Below are positions 8,238 through 16,323 of a stretch of DNA of 49,753 nucleotides, piece after piece. The stretch lies in the IMG/VR virus record IMGVR_UViG_3300036770_005281, positions 1 to 49,753 of that record, one strand, 5' to 3'. This DNA is from a virus. Position 1 is the first letter of the stretch; each line of letters starts with the position of its first letter. The notes under the pieces are model-generated. The model worked only from the letters and a program-made list of their open reading frames with translations. It was not told the origin of the DNA and did no database searches. The translations under genes and the position numbers were made by a program.

Positions 8238-8483
8238 GTGGAAATGATGGTCTGGAACGTCGTGTTGACGGCGATTGTGGGGGTTATGGGGTTCATGTTG
8301 AAGAGCAAATTCGATGAAATTGCGCGTCTCGGCATCCTCCTGAACAAGACTCGTGAAGAGGTTGCTCGGGACCATGTCACACGCAAGGAAGTTGACGACC
8401 GCTTCGATAAGTTCCTCAGCCACGTAGACCAGCGGTTCAACCGGCTTGAGATGAAACTGGACGAAATCCGAAAGGCAGGGTAA
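8238..8483 (+). CDS. Small membrane protein with coiled-coil tail
   Basis: 81 aa from GTG 8238; ATG 8244 is an alternative. Residues about 4-22 (VWNVVLTAIVGVMGFML) form one membrane segment, followed by a charged heptad-like helix to the end (KEVDDRFDKFLSHVDQRF). One-span proteins with a cytoplasmic coiled coil occur in phage lysis and entry modules, but the real holin candidates lie 8 kb downstream. Whether it is a virion or membrane protein cannot be told. No strong ribosome site is seen; coupling to the gene 3 bases upstream is likely. Confidence 0.6.
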   Translation: MEMMVWNVVLTAIVGVMGFMLKSKFDEIARLGILLNKTREEVARDHVTRKEVDDRFDKFLSHVDQRFNRLEMKLDEIRKAG

Positions 8484-8487
8484 ACGC

Positions 8488-8658
8488 ATGAAGAGTGCAG
8501 GCATGAAGATGGTGAAAAAGGGCGGCAAGTCCGTTCCTGCTTTCGCCGCCGACGGCGTCGGCAAGATGAAAAAGGGTGGCATGGCCGACAAGATGGGCCG
8601 TGCTGTCAAGCGTAAAACGGCCGACGTCAAGGGTCGTGCGATGAAGAAAGGAGCCTGA
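8488..8658 (+). CDS. Tiny lysine/glycine/methionine-rich protein
   Basis: 56 aa, starting at ATG 8488 a few bases after the previous stop. It contains KKGGKSVPAF and MKKGGMADKMGRAVKRK, so two copies of a KKGG motif in a very basic, Met-rich chain. The stop TGA is followed 2 bases later by the next start, which has AAAGGAG upstream inside this gene. Size, composition and coupling to the next, similar gene support a real gene. Likely a minor virion protein with nucleic-acid affinity; this is inference. Confidence 0.6.
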   Translation: MKSAGMKMVKKGGKSVPAFAADGVGKMKKGGMADKMGRAVKRKTADVKGRAMKKGA

Positions 8659-8660
8659 TC

Positions 8661-8885
8661 ATGGCTGGAAAAGGTATGGGTTGCGCCACTCGTGGCGGCG
8701 GTGCCGTGATGAGCGGTCCGAAGAATCGTGTCACGTCGGAGCCGAGCAAGACCTCTGGCCCCGTCATGATGAAAAAAGGCGGTGCGGTCAATCAGCACAA
8801 GCGCATGGCTATGGGCCAGAAGGTCAATGGCATGATGGGCGGCGGCATGGTCAAGGGGTACCGCAAGGGCGGGATGTGCAAGTAA
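8661..8885 (+). CDS. Tiny Gly/Met/Lys-rich protein
   Basis: 74 aa. The chain is dominated by Gly, Met and Lys with motifs MMKKGGAVNQHKR, MMGGGMVKGY and a C-terminal YRKGGMCK. Three basic-GG motifs occur in 74 residues. Cysteines are at residues 8 and 73. It is preceded by AAAGGAG and followed with no gap by the gp4-like gene at 8886. Same style as its upstream neighbour; the pair may have arisen by duplication. Function unknown. Confidence 0.7.
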   Translation: MAGKGMGCATRGGGAVMSGPKNRVTSEPSKTSGPVMMKKGGAVNQHKRMAMGQKVNGMMGGGMVKGYRKGGMCK

Positions 8886-9551
8886 ATGAGCACATCGGGC
8901 ACCACCACGTTTGACTTGGCGATTGATGACCTGGTCGAGGAAGCGTTTGAGCGCTGCGGCATTCGCGCAACGAGCGGCTATCAGCTGAATTCGGCGCGCC
9001 GCTCGCTCAACCTGTTGTTCCTTGACTGGGCCAATCGCGGGTTGAACCTGTGGACGATTGAGCAGGCGACCTACGTGCTGACGCAGGGCGTCAACGAGAT
9101 CAACTTGCCGACCGATACGGTCAACGTGCTCGAAGCCATCATCCGCCAGAACAACCAAGGCACCAACACCGACGTCTACATCGAGCGCATCAGCCGAGAA
9201 GACTGGCTCAACGTGCCCGACAAGACCTCGCAGGCGCGGCCAGCGCAGTTCTACGTTCAACGGGACAACAACCCCAAGGCCTTCTTCTACCCTGCGGCCG
9301 ATCAGACGTACACGTTCGTGTACTACCGCATCCGGCGCATCCAGGACGCTGGAGCCTACACCAACACAGCGGACGTCAACTTCCGCTTCCTGCCGTGCTT
9401 GGCCTCTGGCCTGGCCTATTACCTGTCGCTCAAGTTCGCACCCGACCGGGCTGCGGCGCTCAAGGCCATCTACGAAGAGGACTTCCAGCGCGCTGCCTTG
9501 GAGGATCGCGACACTGCCAGCGTGCAGTTCGTGCCGGATTTGGGGGTGTGA
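8886..9551 (+). CDS. Head-tail adaptor (P22 gp4-like tail accessory factor)
   Basis: 221 aa. The N-terminus (LAIDDLVEEAFERCGI, then ARRSLNLLFLDWANRGLNLW, residues about 10-60) has the two-helix form seen in phage neck proteins of the P22 gp4 type, which bind below the portal ring. A beta-rich middle (INLPTDTVNVLEAIIR) and a long C-terminal helix region (ASGLAYYLSLKFAPDRAAAL) follow. The ATG is immediately after the previous TAA. Location between capsid and nozzle genes fits. The P22 gp4 link is by pattern, not alignment. Confidence 0.75.
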   Translation: MSTSGTTTFDLAIDDLVEEAFERCGIRATSGYQLNSARRSLNLLFLDWANRGLNLWTIEQATYVLTQGVNEINLPTDTVNVLEAIIRQNNQGTNTDVYIERISREDWLNVPDKTSQARPAQFYVQRDNNPKAFFYPAADQTYTFVYYRIRRIQDAGAYTNTADVNFRFLPCLASGLAYYLSLKFAPDRAAALKAIYEEDFQRAALEDRDTASVQFVPDLGV

Positions 9552-9552
9552 C

Positions 9553-9903
9553 GTGGCCTTTGCGACCGGCAAGTACTCCTACGCGCTGTGCGACTTCTGC
9601 GGTCAGCGCTACCCCTACAACGTCCTGCGCAAGCAGTGGCAGGGGTACATGGTTTGCCCGGACGACTACGAGCCAAAAGAGCCCCAGCTTGAGCCCCTGC
9701 GCTACCGGGGCGACGCGATTGCCCTGCGCGATCCGCGTCCCGACCGCATCGAGCCGGTGTCCGTGTACGTTGGTGCGCCAGGCTTTACTGCGTTCCAGAG
9801 CTACGGCAGCGCCCGTGGCACGAATGACATGCGGCCCTATGTGGAGGGCCAAGCTCTCATCGCCCAGGGCGTCGTCGGGTCCGTCACAGTGAGCACATCA
9901 TGA
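9553..9903 (+). CDS. Zinc-ribbon-like virion accessory protein
   Basis: 116 aa from GTG 9553, one base after the gp4-like stop. Residues 13-16 are CDFC and residues 35-38 are CPDD, giving a Cys-X2-Cys ... Cys-X2-Asp ribbon. The segment VCPDDYEPKEPQLEP is typical of a phage family found between neck genes. The remainder is Pro- and Arg-rich, then beta-rich. It overlaps the next gene by four bases (ATGA). Probably a small neck or tail component; metal binding is inferred. Confidence 0.7.
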   Translation: MAFATGKYSYALCDFCGQRYPYNVLRKQWQGYMVCPDDYEPKEPQLEPLRYRGDAIALRDPRPDRIEPVSVYVGAPGFTAFQSYGSARGTNDMRPYVEGQALIAQGVVGSVTVSTS

Positions 9904-10556
9904 CCTACGACGAGCTTGTCACCAACATCCGCAACTACACCGAGGTGGACGCCAATGTGTTCTCCAACTCGGTGATCAACACGTTCATCACGATGGCGGA
10001 GAACCAGATTCTCCGCGAGATCGACTTGGACGTTTTCAAGCTCGAAGTTGCGGGCAACATGTCTTCGGGCAATAAGTTTCTGACTGCCCCCACCGACATC
10101 CTGACCCACCGGTACATGATGATCACGGTGGATGGGAAACAGGTCTTCTTGGACTTCCGAGACACGTCCTTCATGAAGGAGTACTGGGCGGACGGCACTG
10201 CCACCGGCGTGCCCAAGTACTACTCGGTGTGGGACCAGAACACGTTCTACATCGCCCCCACGCCAGCGCAGAACTACACGGTCGAGATGGGCTACATCTA
10301 TCGCCCGGCCCAGCTTTCGCCTGCCACGCCGACCACGTGGATCAGCACCAACGCCCCCGAGGCACTGCTGTACGCTTGCTTGATTCAGGCCTACAGCTAT
10401 ACCAAGGGTCCGCTTGAGATGTTGCAGTACTTCCGTCAGTCGTACAAGGAAGCGATCCAAGGCCTGGGTGTCGAGCAGCAGGGCCGTCGTCGTCGCGATG
10501 AGTACCGGGATGGCATGCTGCGCATTCCCCTTAAATCGGAGTCACCTGGACCATGA
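9900..10556 (+). CDS. Head-tail adaptor-like protein
   Basis: 218 aa. The N-terminus (MTYDELVTNIRNYTEVDANV) and helix FITMAENQILREIDLDVFKL are typical of a large phage family annotated as adaptor proteins of SU10-like and other podoviruses. A beta sandwich follows (PTDILTHRYMMI, KYYSVWDQNTFYIAPTP, YTVEMGYIYRP), then a helix ending with basic RRRRDEYRDGM. Together with the gp4-like protein it probably forms the neck between portal and nozzle. Start overlaps the preceding stop (ATGA). Confidence 0.75.
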   Translation: MTYDELVTNIRNYTEVDANVFSNSVINTFITMAENQILREIDLDVFKLEVAGNMSSGNKFLTAPTDILTHRYMMITVDGKQVFLDFRDTSFMKEYWADGTATGVPKYYSVWDQNTFYIAPTPAQNYTVEMGYIYRPAQLSPATPTTWISTNAPEALLYACLIQAYSYTKGPLEMLQYFRQSYKEAIQGLGVEQQGRRRRDEYRDGMLRIPLKSESPGP

Positions 10557-10840
10557 TCTCTGTGCAATCACCCGTCCTCGTTGGGGGCGTACAAGTCGAA
10601 ACCACTGCCCATCGTGGGTGGTCTGTCGAAGAGCTCGCGCAGCGGGCTGCCGACAAGATCATCTTCGTGGGCGATCAGTCGCACCCGGCGGTGCGCGAGC
10701 AGGCCCGTGCTTTCAAGGAGAGCGTCAAGGCCGTGGTCGCGTTCTACCTGCGGGAGGCGGTTGAGCAGGATCGGCTCACGCTGGCCAATCGTCTGCGCGA
10801 GGCGGGATACCCGGACCTGGTCCACCTTTTGGAGGTGTAA
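10553..10840 (+). CDS. Conserved small phage protein
   Basis: 95 aa, with a beta-hairpin N-terminus (GGVQVETTAHRGWSVEELAQ) and two helices (AVREQARAFKESVKAVVAFY and DRLTLANRLREAGYPDLV). The pattern 'T..HRG.s.EE.a.....kI' followed by 'P..R.QA..f' is common next to neck genes in phages. Starts by ATGA overlap. Its stop overlaps the homing endonuclease start (TAATG), marking the insertion point of that gene. Function unknown. Confidence 0.7.
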   Translation: MISVQSPVLVGGVQVETTAHRGWSVEELAQRAADKIIFVGDQSHPAVREQARAFKESVKAVVAFYLREAVEQDRLTLANRLREAGYPDLVHLLEV

Positions 10841-11433
10841 TGGACTACGCACGAGCTTATGACTCCCTGATGCAACGCGCATCGGGACGGATACTGCTCG
10901 GCTATTCTGAAAAGCACCACATTGTGCCGAAATGCCTGGGCGGAAGTGACCGGAGGGAAAACATCGTCAGACTTACGGCCAGAGAGCACTTCATTGCTCA
11001 TCGGCTGTTGACCCGCATGTTTCCAACGGTTCCAGGGGTATGGTACGCCTTGATTGCCATGGGGCGGATACCCGGGGTCAAGGGCCGTATATTTGCGTCC
11101 GAACGAGAGCGTGCGGCATTTGCTCGGCGCGGGTTCAGGTACAGCCTTGAGTCGAGAAAAAAGATGGCTGGGGCCAAAAAGGGCAAGCCCTCCGTTTCAC
11201 CAAAAACGTGTTTTCAAAAAGGCCAGACGCCATGGTCGGCCGGAAACATCGGCCAAAACACCCCGGGCTACGGTACCAAGCGCACGCTGGAACAGCGTCA
11301 ACGCATGTCAGAAGCTCAAAAAGCCTGTGGAAACAGGCCTCCCTCTCGAAAAGGGATTAAATGGACGGAGGCTCAAAAAGCCCTGGCTAGACTTAAGCGG
11401 CAAACAAATCTCTTGAAAGGAGAACCTGTATGA
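10840..11433 (+). CDS. Free-standing HNH homing endonuclease with NUMOD-like repeats
   Basis: 197 aa. Residues 25-57 carry an HNH motif: KHHIVPKCLGG (His26-His27), Asn41, and His50/His54 in REHFIAHRLL. The C-terminal 100 residues contain basic repeats of the NUMOD3 type (SRKKMAGAKKGK, then LEQRQRMSEAQK and WTEAQKALARL), which bind DNA. Such genes cut unfilled alleles and spread by repair (family knowledge). The sequence uses more AAA/AGA/GGA codons than its neighbours, a sign of transfer. It sits between two late virion genes with overlaps at both ends, so it does not break either. Confidence 0.9.
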   Translation: MDYARAYDSLMQRASGRILLGYSEKHHIVPKCLGGSDRRENIVRLTAREHFIAHRLLTRMFPTVPGVWYALIAMGRIPGVKGRIFASERERAAFARRGFRYSLESRKKMAGAKKGKPSVSPKTCFQKGQTPWSAGNIGQNTPGYGTKRTLEQRQRMSEAQKACGNRPPSRKGIKWTEAQKALARLKRQTNLLKGEPV

Positions 11434-11867
11434 GTTTCTCAGGAAATTACATGTGCACCAGCTTCAAAGTGGAGCTGATGCAGGCAGTGCACAACTTCAC
11501 CACCAGCACGGGAAGCACGTTCAAGCTGGCTCTGTACGACAACAGCCCGTCGTTCACGGCCGCGACCACGGCCTACACCAGCTCGGGCGAGGTGGCCAAC
11601 TCGGGCACCTACGCAGCCGGCGGCGGCACCCTGACCAACGTCACGCCCACGAGCTCGGGGACCACTGCGTTCACCGACTTCGCGGACCTGTCGTTCACCA
11701 GTGCGACCATCACGGCCTATGGCGCGATGATCTACAACGATTCGGCTGCGGGCGATCCTGCTGTCTGTATCTTGGACTTTGGCGGGGCCAAGACCTCGAC
11801 CAACGGCACGTTCACGATCATCTTCCCGACGGCTGATTCCACCAGTGCGATCATCCGCATCGCGTAA
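11430..11867 (+). CDS. Beta-rich virion protein
   Basis: 145 aa. N-terminus MSFSGNYMCTSFKVELMQAV is followed by Thr/Ser/Ala-rich strands (FKLALYDNSPSF, ATITAYGAMIYND, FTIIFPTADSTSAIIRIA). The fold looks like a small phage structural beta-sandwich that often lies next to tail genes. AAAGGAG precedes the ATG inside the end of the homing endonuclease; overlap is four bases. Most likely a tail or head surface protein; no specific function recognised. Confidence 0.65.
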   Translation: MSFSGNYMCTSFKVELMQAVHNFTTSTGSTFKLALYDNSPSFTAATTAYTSSGEVANSGTYAAGGGTLTNVTPTSSGTTAFTDFADLSFTSATITAYGAMIYNDSAAGDPAVCILDFGGAKTSTNGTFTIIFPTADSTSAIIRIA

Positions 11868-11876
11868 GGAACGTAG

Positions 11877-12782
11877 GTGGCAGATGCAACCGTTGCGTTC
11901 CAAGGATGGAATGCCTCTGGCGTAGGCTGGGGTGAAGACCCCTGGGGGGAAAGTCTTGCCGACTTACCCACCGGGACGGGTCAGGTTGGGTCTGTAGCGA
12001 TCACGGCCGATGCCAACGTCACGCTGACGGGGGTATCGGCCTCGGCACTTCTGGGCCAGGTGACGGTCACCGCGAATGCGGACGTCCCGGTCACTGGGGT
12101 GTCTGCTTCCGGCGCGGTGGGAACCGTGGCCGTTACTGGGGACGCCAACGTCCTCCCGACGGGTGTGCAGGGCACGGGTGCGGTCGGCACCGTTGTGGTG
12201 ACAGCCGATGCCAATGTGACGGTCACCGGCGTCCAGGGCACGATGCAGCTTGGGCAGGTCACGGTCACCGCCAACGCGGACGTGCTGCCCACGGGCGTTT
12301 CGGCCACGGGCCAGGTCGGCCAGGTGGCCATGACGGGCGACGCCAACGTGCTGGTGACCGGTGTGGCCGGAACCATGCAACTGGGCAGCGTGACGGTCGC
12401 GGCCAATGCCGACGTCTACGTCACCGGCGTGCAGGCCACGGGCCAGGTCGGCAGCATCGCCATGACCGGCGATGCCAACGTCACGCTGACCGGTGTGCAG
12501 GCCACGGGTGCGGTGGGCACCGTGGTCATCGATGCGAGCGGCAACGTCAATGTCACGGGCTTGCAAGCAACCGCCAGTGTTGGCACTGTCGCTGTGGCGG
12601 CCAATGCTTCCGTCTTCCTTACGGGTGTGTCCGCCCAGGGGCAGGTCGGATCGGTACTGGTCTGGGGCGTGATTGATGACAACCAGACCCCCAACTGGCA
12701 AAATGTGGATGACGCCCAAGCGCAAAATTGGGCGGTTGTCAATGACGGCAACACAGTGACCTGGACACAGATCACTACGTAA
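11877..12782 (+). CDS. Tandem 22-residue repeat protein
   Basis: 301 aa from GTG 11877 (GGAACGTAG upstream). Residues 51-248 consist of nine consecutive 22-residue units of the form TGVxAxGxVGxVxVTADANVxV, with partial units on both sides. Each unit has two predicted strands, so the protein probably forms a beta-solenoid or stacked sheet. The first 30 residues are Trp/Gly-rich (WNASGVGWGEDPWGE). The C-terminus has two NW repeats (TPNWQNVDD, AQNWAVVND). It precedes the tail fibre gene, so a tail appendage is likely. Charged residues are almost absent except Asp. Confidence 0.75.
   Translation: MADATVAFQGWNASGVGWGEDPWGESLADLPTGTGQVGSVAITADANVTLTGVSASALLGQVTVTANADVPVTGVSASGAVGTVAVTGDANVLPTGVQGTGAVGTVVVTADANVTVTGVQGTMQLGQVTVTANADVLPTGVSATGQVGQVAMTGDANVLVTGVAGTMQLGSVTVAANADVYVTGVQATGQVGSIAMTGDANVTLTGVQATGAVGTVVIDASGNVNVTGLQATASVGTVAVAANASVFLTGVSAQGQVGSVLVWGVIDDNQTPNWQNVDDAQAQNWAVVNDGNTVTWTQITT
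11970..12668 (+). repeat. 66-bp in-frame tandem repeats
   Basis: Nine full units of 66 bp (12027-12620) plus partial units encode the 22-residue repeats of the surrounding gene. Copies differ mainly at third positions, so the array is old enough to have drifted while the protein pattern is kept. No unique spacers are present. Confidence 0.85.
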
Positions 12783-12793
12783 AGGAACTGAAG

Positions 12794-15700
12794 ATGCCAA
12801 GCACCTACTCCAGCAATCTAAAACTTGAGCTGATGGCCACGGGGGAGAACTCGGGCACCTGGGGCTCCATCACGAATACCAACCTTGGCACGGCAGTTGA
12901 GCAGGCCATCATTGGCTTGGGCACGGTGGACTATATTGCTGATGCCAATCTGACGATCTCGATCACCAACAGCAACTCGGCCCAGGCGGCGCGAGCGTTG
13001 GTACTGAACGTCACCTCCGGCTTTGGCTCTCTCACGCAGACGCGTGAGCTGGTGGTCCCGACCATCGAGAAGCAGTACATCGTCCAGAACAACACCACGG
13101 GCGGCCAGAGCATCACGGTCAAGACCTCGGGCGGAACTGGCATCACCGTGCCGAACGGCCGCAAGGCGCACCTGTATGTGGATGGCACGAATGTCATCCA
13201 GATGTTCGACTTCGTCGACATCAACGGTGGTGCGATTGACGGCACCACGGTCGGTGCGAACAGTGCATCGACTGGCGCGTTCACGTCCCTGACCGCCTCG
13301 GGTGCGACCACCTTGAACGGTGCGGTTGCCTTAGGCGATGCTGCTGCCGACTTGATCACGGTGCCTGGCACGATCAACTCCCACCTGCTCTTCACCGACA
13401 ACACCTACGACATCGGCGCGAGCGGCGCGACTCGTCCCCGCAACCTGTACCTGGCTGGTGCTGCCACCATTGGTGGCAACCTGAGCGTCGGCGGCACGTT
13501 GACTTTGACGGGCGGCGTGAACCTGAACGGCAACGTGACCGTGGGCGACAACGCCAGCGATACGCTGACGATCAACAGCACGATCACGAGCAACCTGCTC
13601 TTCACCGACAACACCTACGACATTGGTGCGAGCGGCGCTACGCGCCCGCGCAACCTGTTCTTGGCCGGAAACGCGACCATCAGCGGTAATCAGACGCTGA
13701 CTGGCACGCTGACCGTGGACAGCACAACCGACTCCACCAGCACGATCACGGGTTCGATCCAGACTGACGGTGGTCTGGGCGTGGCCAAGGCGGTGTTCAT
13801 CGGTACCACGCTCAACGTCGCGGGCGATGCGACCTTGGGGGATGCCACCACGGATAAGGTGGTAGTTGGTGGCTCCATGGGAGTTCGCGGTGTCACTAGC
13901 CCGGTTACCAGTTTGGCAGTTGCCACTTCCACTGCCACCGATAACACCTTCAACCCGGGCATCGTGGTCGGCCCGTCTGGCACGGCCTCGCAGGGTGGGT
14001 ATATTGGTTCTCGTACCGCAAGCGCGAATCAGCGGCAGGGCCTCTACATCTCCTCCAATCAAACCTTGACGCTTTGGGGGGATGCGACAGACGACAAAAA
14101 CTTGGTTTTGGAGGTCGTGCACGGCACCGCCCCTTCGGTCACGACTGGGGCAGATGCGCTGTTGCAGTTATATGCTGATGGGGCGCTTATCACGCTTCCA
14201 GAGGCGGGGGGAACTGCGGTCTTTAACGAGAACGGCGTAGACGCCGACTTCCGCGTCGAGTCTGACACCAACACCCACATGTTGTTTGTGGATGCTGGAA
14301 CCGACACGGTCAACATTGGCGGTCTGCCTCCAACCTATCCCGGTAAGTTGAATGTTGGCGGCGGCGGCATTTTTTCCAGTTCAACTACTTTTGACCCAGA
14401 CCTTGCGGATTCGGGAAGCATTCTGCTTGGCCAGATTGACGATGGGGGTGGTTTTGCCGCTTCGGGCATTGGGTGGAAAAACCCCGGAGTCGGGAATACG
14501 GCTGCAATTGTCTCAAACGGAAGCGTTATTTATTTTGGTACGGGTGATAGCGCGGCCGCGAACAGCCTCAGGAACCGCCTTGAACTTGGTGTGGCTGGTG
14601 GCGCTGTGTTCAATCAACAAGCGCAAGATGTTGATTTCCGCGTCGAGTCTGTCGCCAACACCCATGCGTTGTTTGTGGACGCGGGGAACTCTTATGTTGG
14701 CATCAACAACTCGTCCCCAGTGGCTCCGCTCTCAATCACTTCGGCGACGGATGGGTCTCCCACACTTACCACTTCGTACACCCGTTTTTATATCTTTACC
14801 GGAAGCGTTTTAGAGAACAGCAATTACCAAATTTTCAAGGTAACAATCAACGACATTCGTGTAAACGCACTGCTCAGAATTTCATTGCAGTCTGACAACC
14901 TCGCCGGTATTGGCCGTATTGTGGGGTCTGTCATGGAAGTGTCGGTTTCTAGGGTGGATGGCGGGGCCATTGTTAACGTGAAAAGCGTTTCCAATGGAAA
15001 TATTTCGCTTTCAGAGCCAGTGGTAAGTGGAAATGATGTCATTTTTGGAGCGTTTAACACAAACAACGGCACTGGAATCAGCATTAACTATGCTTGCTCG
15101 GTAGAGCTCGTCTCTGTAAACCCCGGTAGTTTCGTGTTTACGGACATTGCCCCCGGTACAGCCCATACAGGAGCCAACTGGGTAAACCAGACCAGAATTT
15201 CTAGGGACGGTACTTCTGAACTAACAATGATCAGCGGGGAGACCTCGTTCAACGACACCGGGGCTGATGTGGACTTCCGCGTCGAGTCTGACACCAACAC
15301 CCATGCGTTGTTTGTTGATGCGGGTAACAGTCGTGTTGGTATCAACCAATCCTCGCCACTGGCCCCGCTTGATGTTGATGGGAATATCCGCCAATCCGGA
15401 ATCAGTACACAGGTCAGGACGGCGTCTGACCATGTCGGCGCTGCCATTTTCCTTAGCCCGTATGGAGATGTCCCGATTACCGGGTGGATTCATGCGGTAG
15501 AGACCGGTACATCCAACTACATCATCCTGGCATGCTACAAACAATCTAACGCCTCCAATGTGACCACGACTACCGTCGCCAGTAGCGGGCTTAGTGTGCA
15601 GGCTACCAATAGCGGCGGCACTGTTACTCTTACTGGGTACACCACTTCTGGAAATGTGAAAATGGTTGCGTATGTCATCGGGCCAACTGGTGCCTCTTAA
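12794..15700 (+). CDS. Modular tail fibre protein
   Basis: 968 aa. The N-terminus (MPSTYSSNLKLELMATGENS, then GTWGSITNTNLGTAVEQAI) is the standard virion-attachment start of many phage tail fibres. Residues about 150-330 are beta repeats (LFTDNTYDIGASG...RPRNL twice). Residues about 480-880 contain three copies of a DFRVES...NTH.LFVDAG module separated by unrelated sequence. No C-terminal S74 chaperone motif (SDxRxK...) is seen. The last third is clearly more AT-rich and uses rarer codons, pointing to exchange of the receptor-binding part. Role: host recognition at the cell surface. Confidence 0.85.
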   Translation: MPSTYSSNLKLELMATGENSGTWGSITNTNLGTAVEQAIIGLGTVDYIADANLTISITNSNSAQAARALVLNVTSGFGSLTQTRELVVPTIEKQYIVQNNTTGGQSITVKTSGGTGITVPNGRKAHLYVDGTNVIQMFDFVDINGGAIDGTTVGANSASTGAFTSLTASGATTLNGAVALGDAAADLITVPGTINSHLLFTDNTYDIGASGATRPRNLYLAGAATIGGNLSVGGTLTLTGGVNLNGNVTVGDNASDTLTINSTITSNLLFTDNTYDIGASGATRPRNLFLAGNATISGNQTLTGTLTVDSTTDSTSTITGSIQTDGGLGVAKAVFIGTTLNVAGDATLGDATTDKVVVGGSMGVRGVTSPVTSLAVATSTATDNTFNPGIVVGPSGTASQGGYIGSRTASANQRQGLYISSNQTLTLWGDATDDKNLVLEVVHGTAPSVTTGADALLQLYADGALITLPEAGGTAVFNENGVDADFRVESDTNTHMLFVDAGTDTVNIGGLPPTYPGKLNVGGGGIFSSSTTFDPDLADSGSILLGQIDDGGGFAASGIGWKNPGVGNTAAIVSNGSVIYFGTGDSAAANSLRNRLELGVAGGAVFNQQAQDVDFRVESVANTHALFVDAGNSYVGINNSSPVAPLSITSATDGSPTLTTSYTRFYIFTGSVLENSNYQIFKVTINDIRVNALLRISLQSDNLAGIGRIVGSVMEVSVSRVDGGAIVNVKSVSNGNISLSEPVVSGNDVIFGAFNTNNGTGISINYACSVELVSVNPGSFVFTDIAPGTAHTGANWVNQTRISRDGTSELTMISGETSFNDTGADVDFRVESDTNTHALFVDAGNSRVGINQSSPLAPLDVDGNIRQSGISTQVRTASDHVGAAIFLSPYGDVPITGWIHAVETGTSNYIILACYKQSNASNVTTTTVASSGLSVQATNSGGTVTLTGYTTSGNVKMVAYVIGPTGAS
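13384..13659 (+). repeat. Pair of 66-bp direct repeats in fibre gene
   Basis: Copies at 13384-13449 and 13594-13659 (offset 210 bp) encode LLFTDNTYDIGASGATRPRN and differ at few bases. They can support in-frame deletion or duplication of one fibre module. Confidence 0.8.
14246..15328 (+). repeat. Three dispersed copies of a fibre module
   Basis: Near-identical segments of about 55 bp at 14246-14299, 14633-14689 and 15272-15328 encode DFRVESDTNTHALFVDAG. They are separated by 330-580 bp of dissimilar, more AT-rich sequence, so each could act as a homology tract for domain exchange. Confidence 0.8.
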
Positions 15701-15718
15701 TCCTGAAAGGAAATCATC

Positions 15719-16081
15719 ATGTCTCAAGTCACTCTCACCTGGGCCGTCAACAACATGACGCGCGTCATCAACGACGGGTTTGTCATCGTCGTCGATTGGT
15801 CTTGCACGGCTGGTGCGTTGGATTCGGAAACTCCACCACAGCCTCTTCCGATCCAAGGTGCGTTCTACGGTGGCCAAACCACCTACAAGAACGACCCGTC
15901 TGAACCGGGGTTCATTCCCTACGACAACCTGACCGAAGCCATCGTGCTGGGTTGGGTTTACGAAGCGCTGGGTGACCAGAAAGCCGAAATCGAGGCCACG
16001 CTGACCGCCAAGGTCGAAAAGCAGTTGAGCCCCACAACTGCCAACGGCGTGCCTTGGAGTACCGCTCCAGTGCAGGCATAA
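15719..16081 (+). CDS. Small fibre-linked protein (DUF7936-like)
   Basis: 120 aa. It begins with strands (MSQVTLTWAVNNMTRVIN, FVIVVDWSC), then a Gly/Tyr loop, then FIPYDNLTEAIVLGWVYEAL and a Lys/Glu helix ending in PTTANGVPW. This layout, 'W.v..m.r....v..v...', 'yd.LTE..v.gWv...lG', and a final 'GvPW', is common directly after phage fibre genes; I recall it as DUF7936. It may be a fibre assembly or tip partner. Ribosome site GAAAGGAAA. Its gap to the next gene holds only an imperfect GC hairpin. Confidence 0.7.
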   Translation: MSQVTLTWAVNNMTRVINDGFVIVVDWSCTAGALDSETPPQPLPIQGAFYGGQTTYKNDPSEPGFIPYDNLTEAIVLGWVYEALGDQKAEIEATLTAKVEKQLSPTTANGVPWSTAPVQA

Positions 16082-16134
16082 TTTGCACGGGGTAATCGTC
16101 GCTGCCCCTTTTCAGCGGCGCTTTGGAGTTAGAA

Positions 16135-16323
16135 ATGAACGACCAAAAAGTTGAACTGTCCCTGTCCTTGATCAATGGCATCTTGAAGTATCTAGCCAGC
16201 CGTCCTTACGGCGAAGTGTTCCAGATCGTCAACGCCATCCATGAGCAGGCCACGCCCCAGATCAAAGTGCCCCAGGCACCGCAGACCGATGAAGCTGCAA
16301 AGCCCGTCACGGACGCTGCCTGA
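16135..16323 (+). CDS. Small hypothetical protein
   Basis: 62 aa from ATG 16135 (GGAGTTAGAA upstream); a TTG at 16123 is in frame but overlaps that site. The N-terminal half is a helix (LSLINGILKYLASRPYGEVF) and the C-terminal half a Pro/Gln/Ala-rich tail. Similar short 'NxxLxYLxxRPYxEV' proteins occur in phages near lysis or tail genes. Function unknown. Confidence 0.65.
   Translation: MNDQKVELSLSLINGILKYLASRPYGEVFQIVNAIHEQATPQIKVPQAPQTDEAAKPVTDAA

Noticed and set aside
11970-12668. CRISPR-like regular repeat
   Set aside because: Repeats are directly adjacent, coding, diverged at third positions and have no unique spacers.
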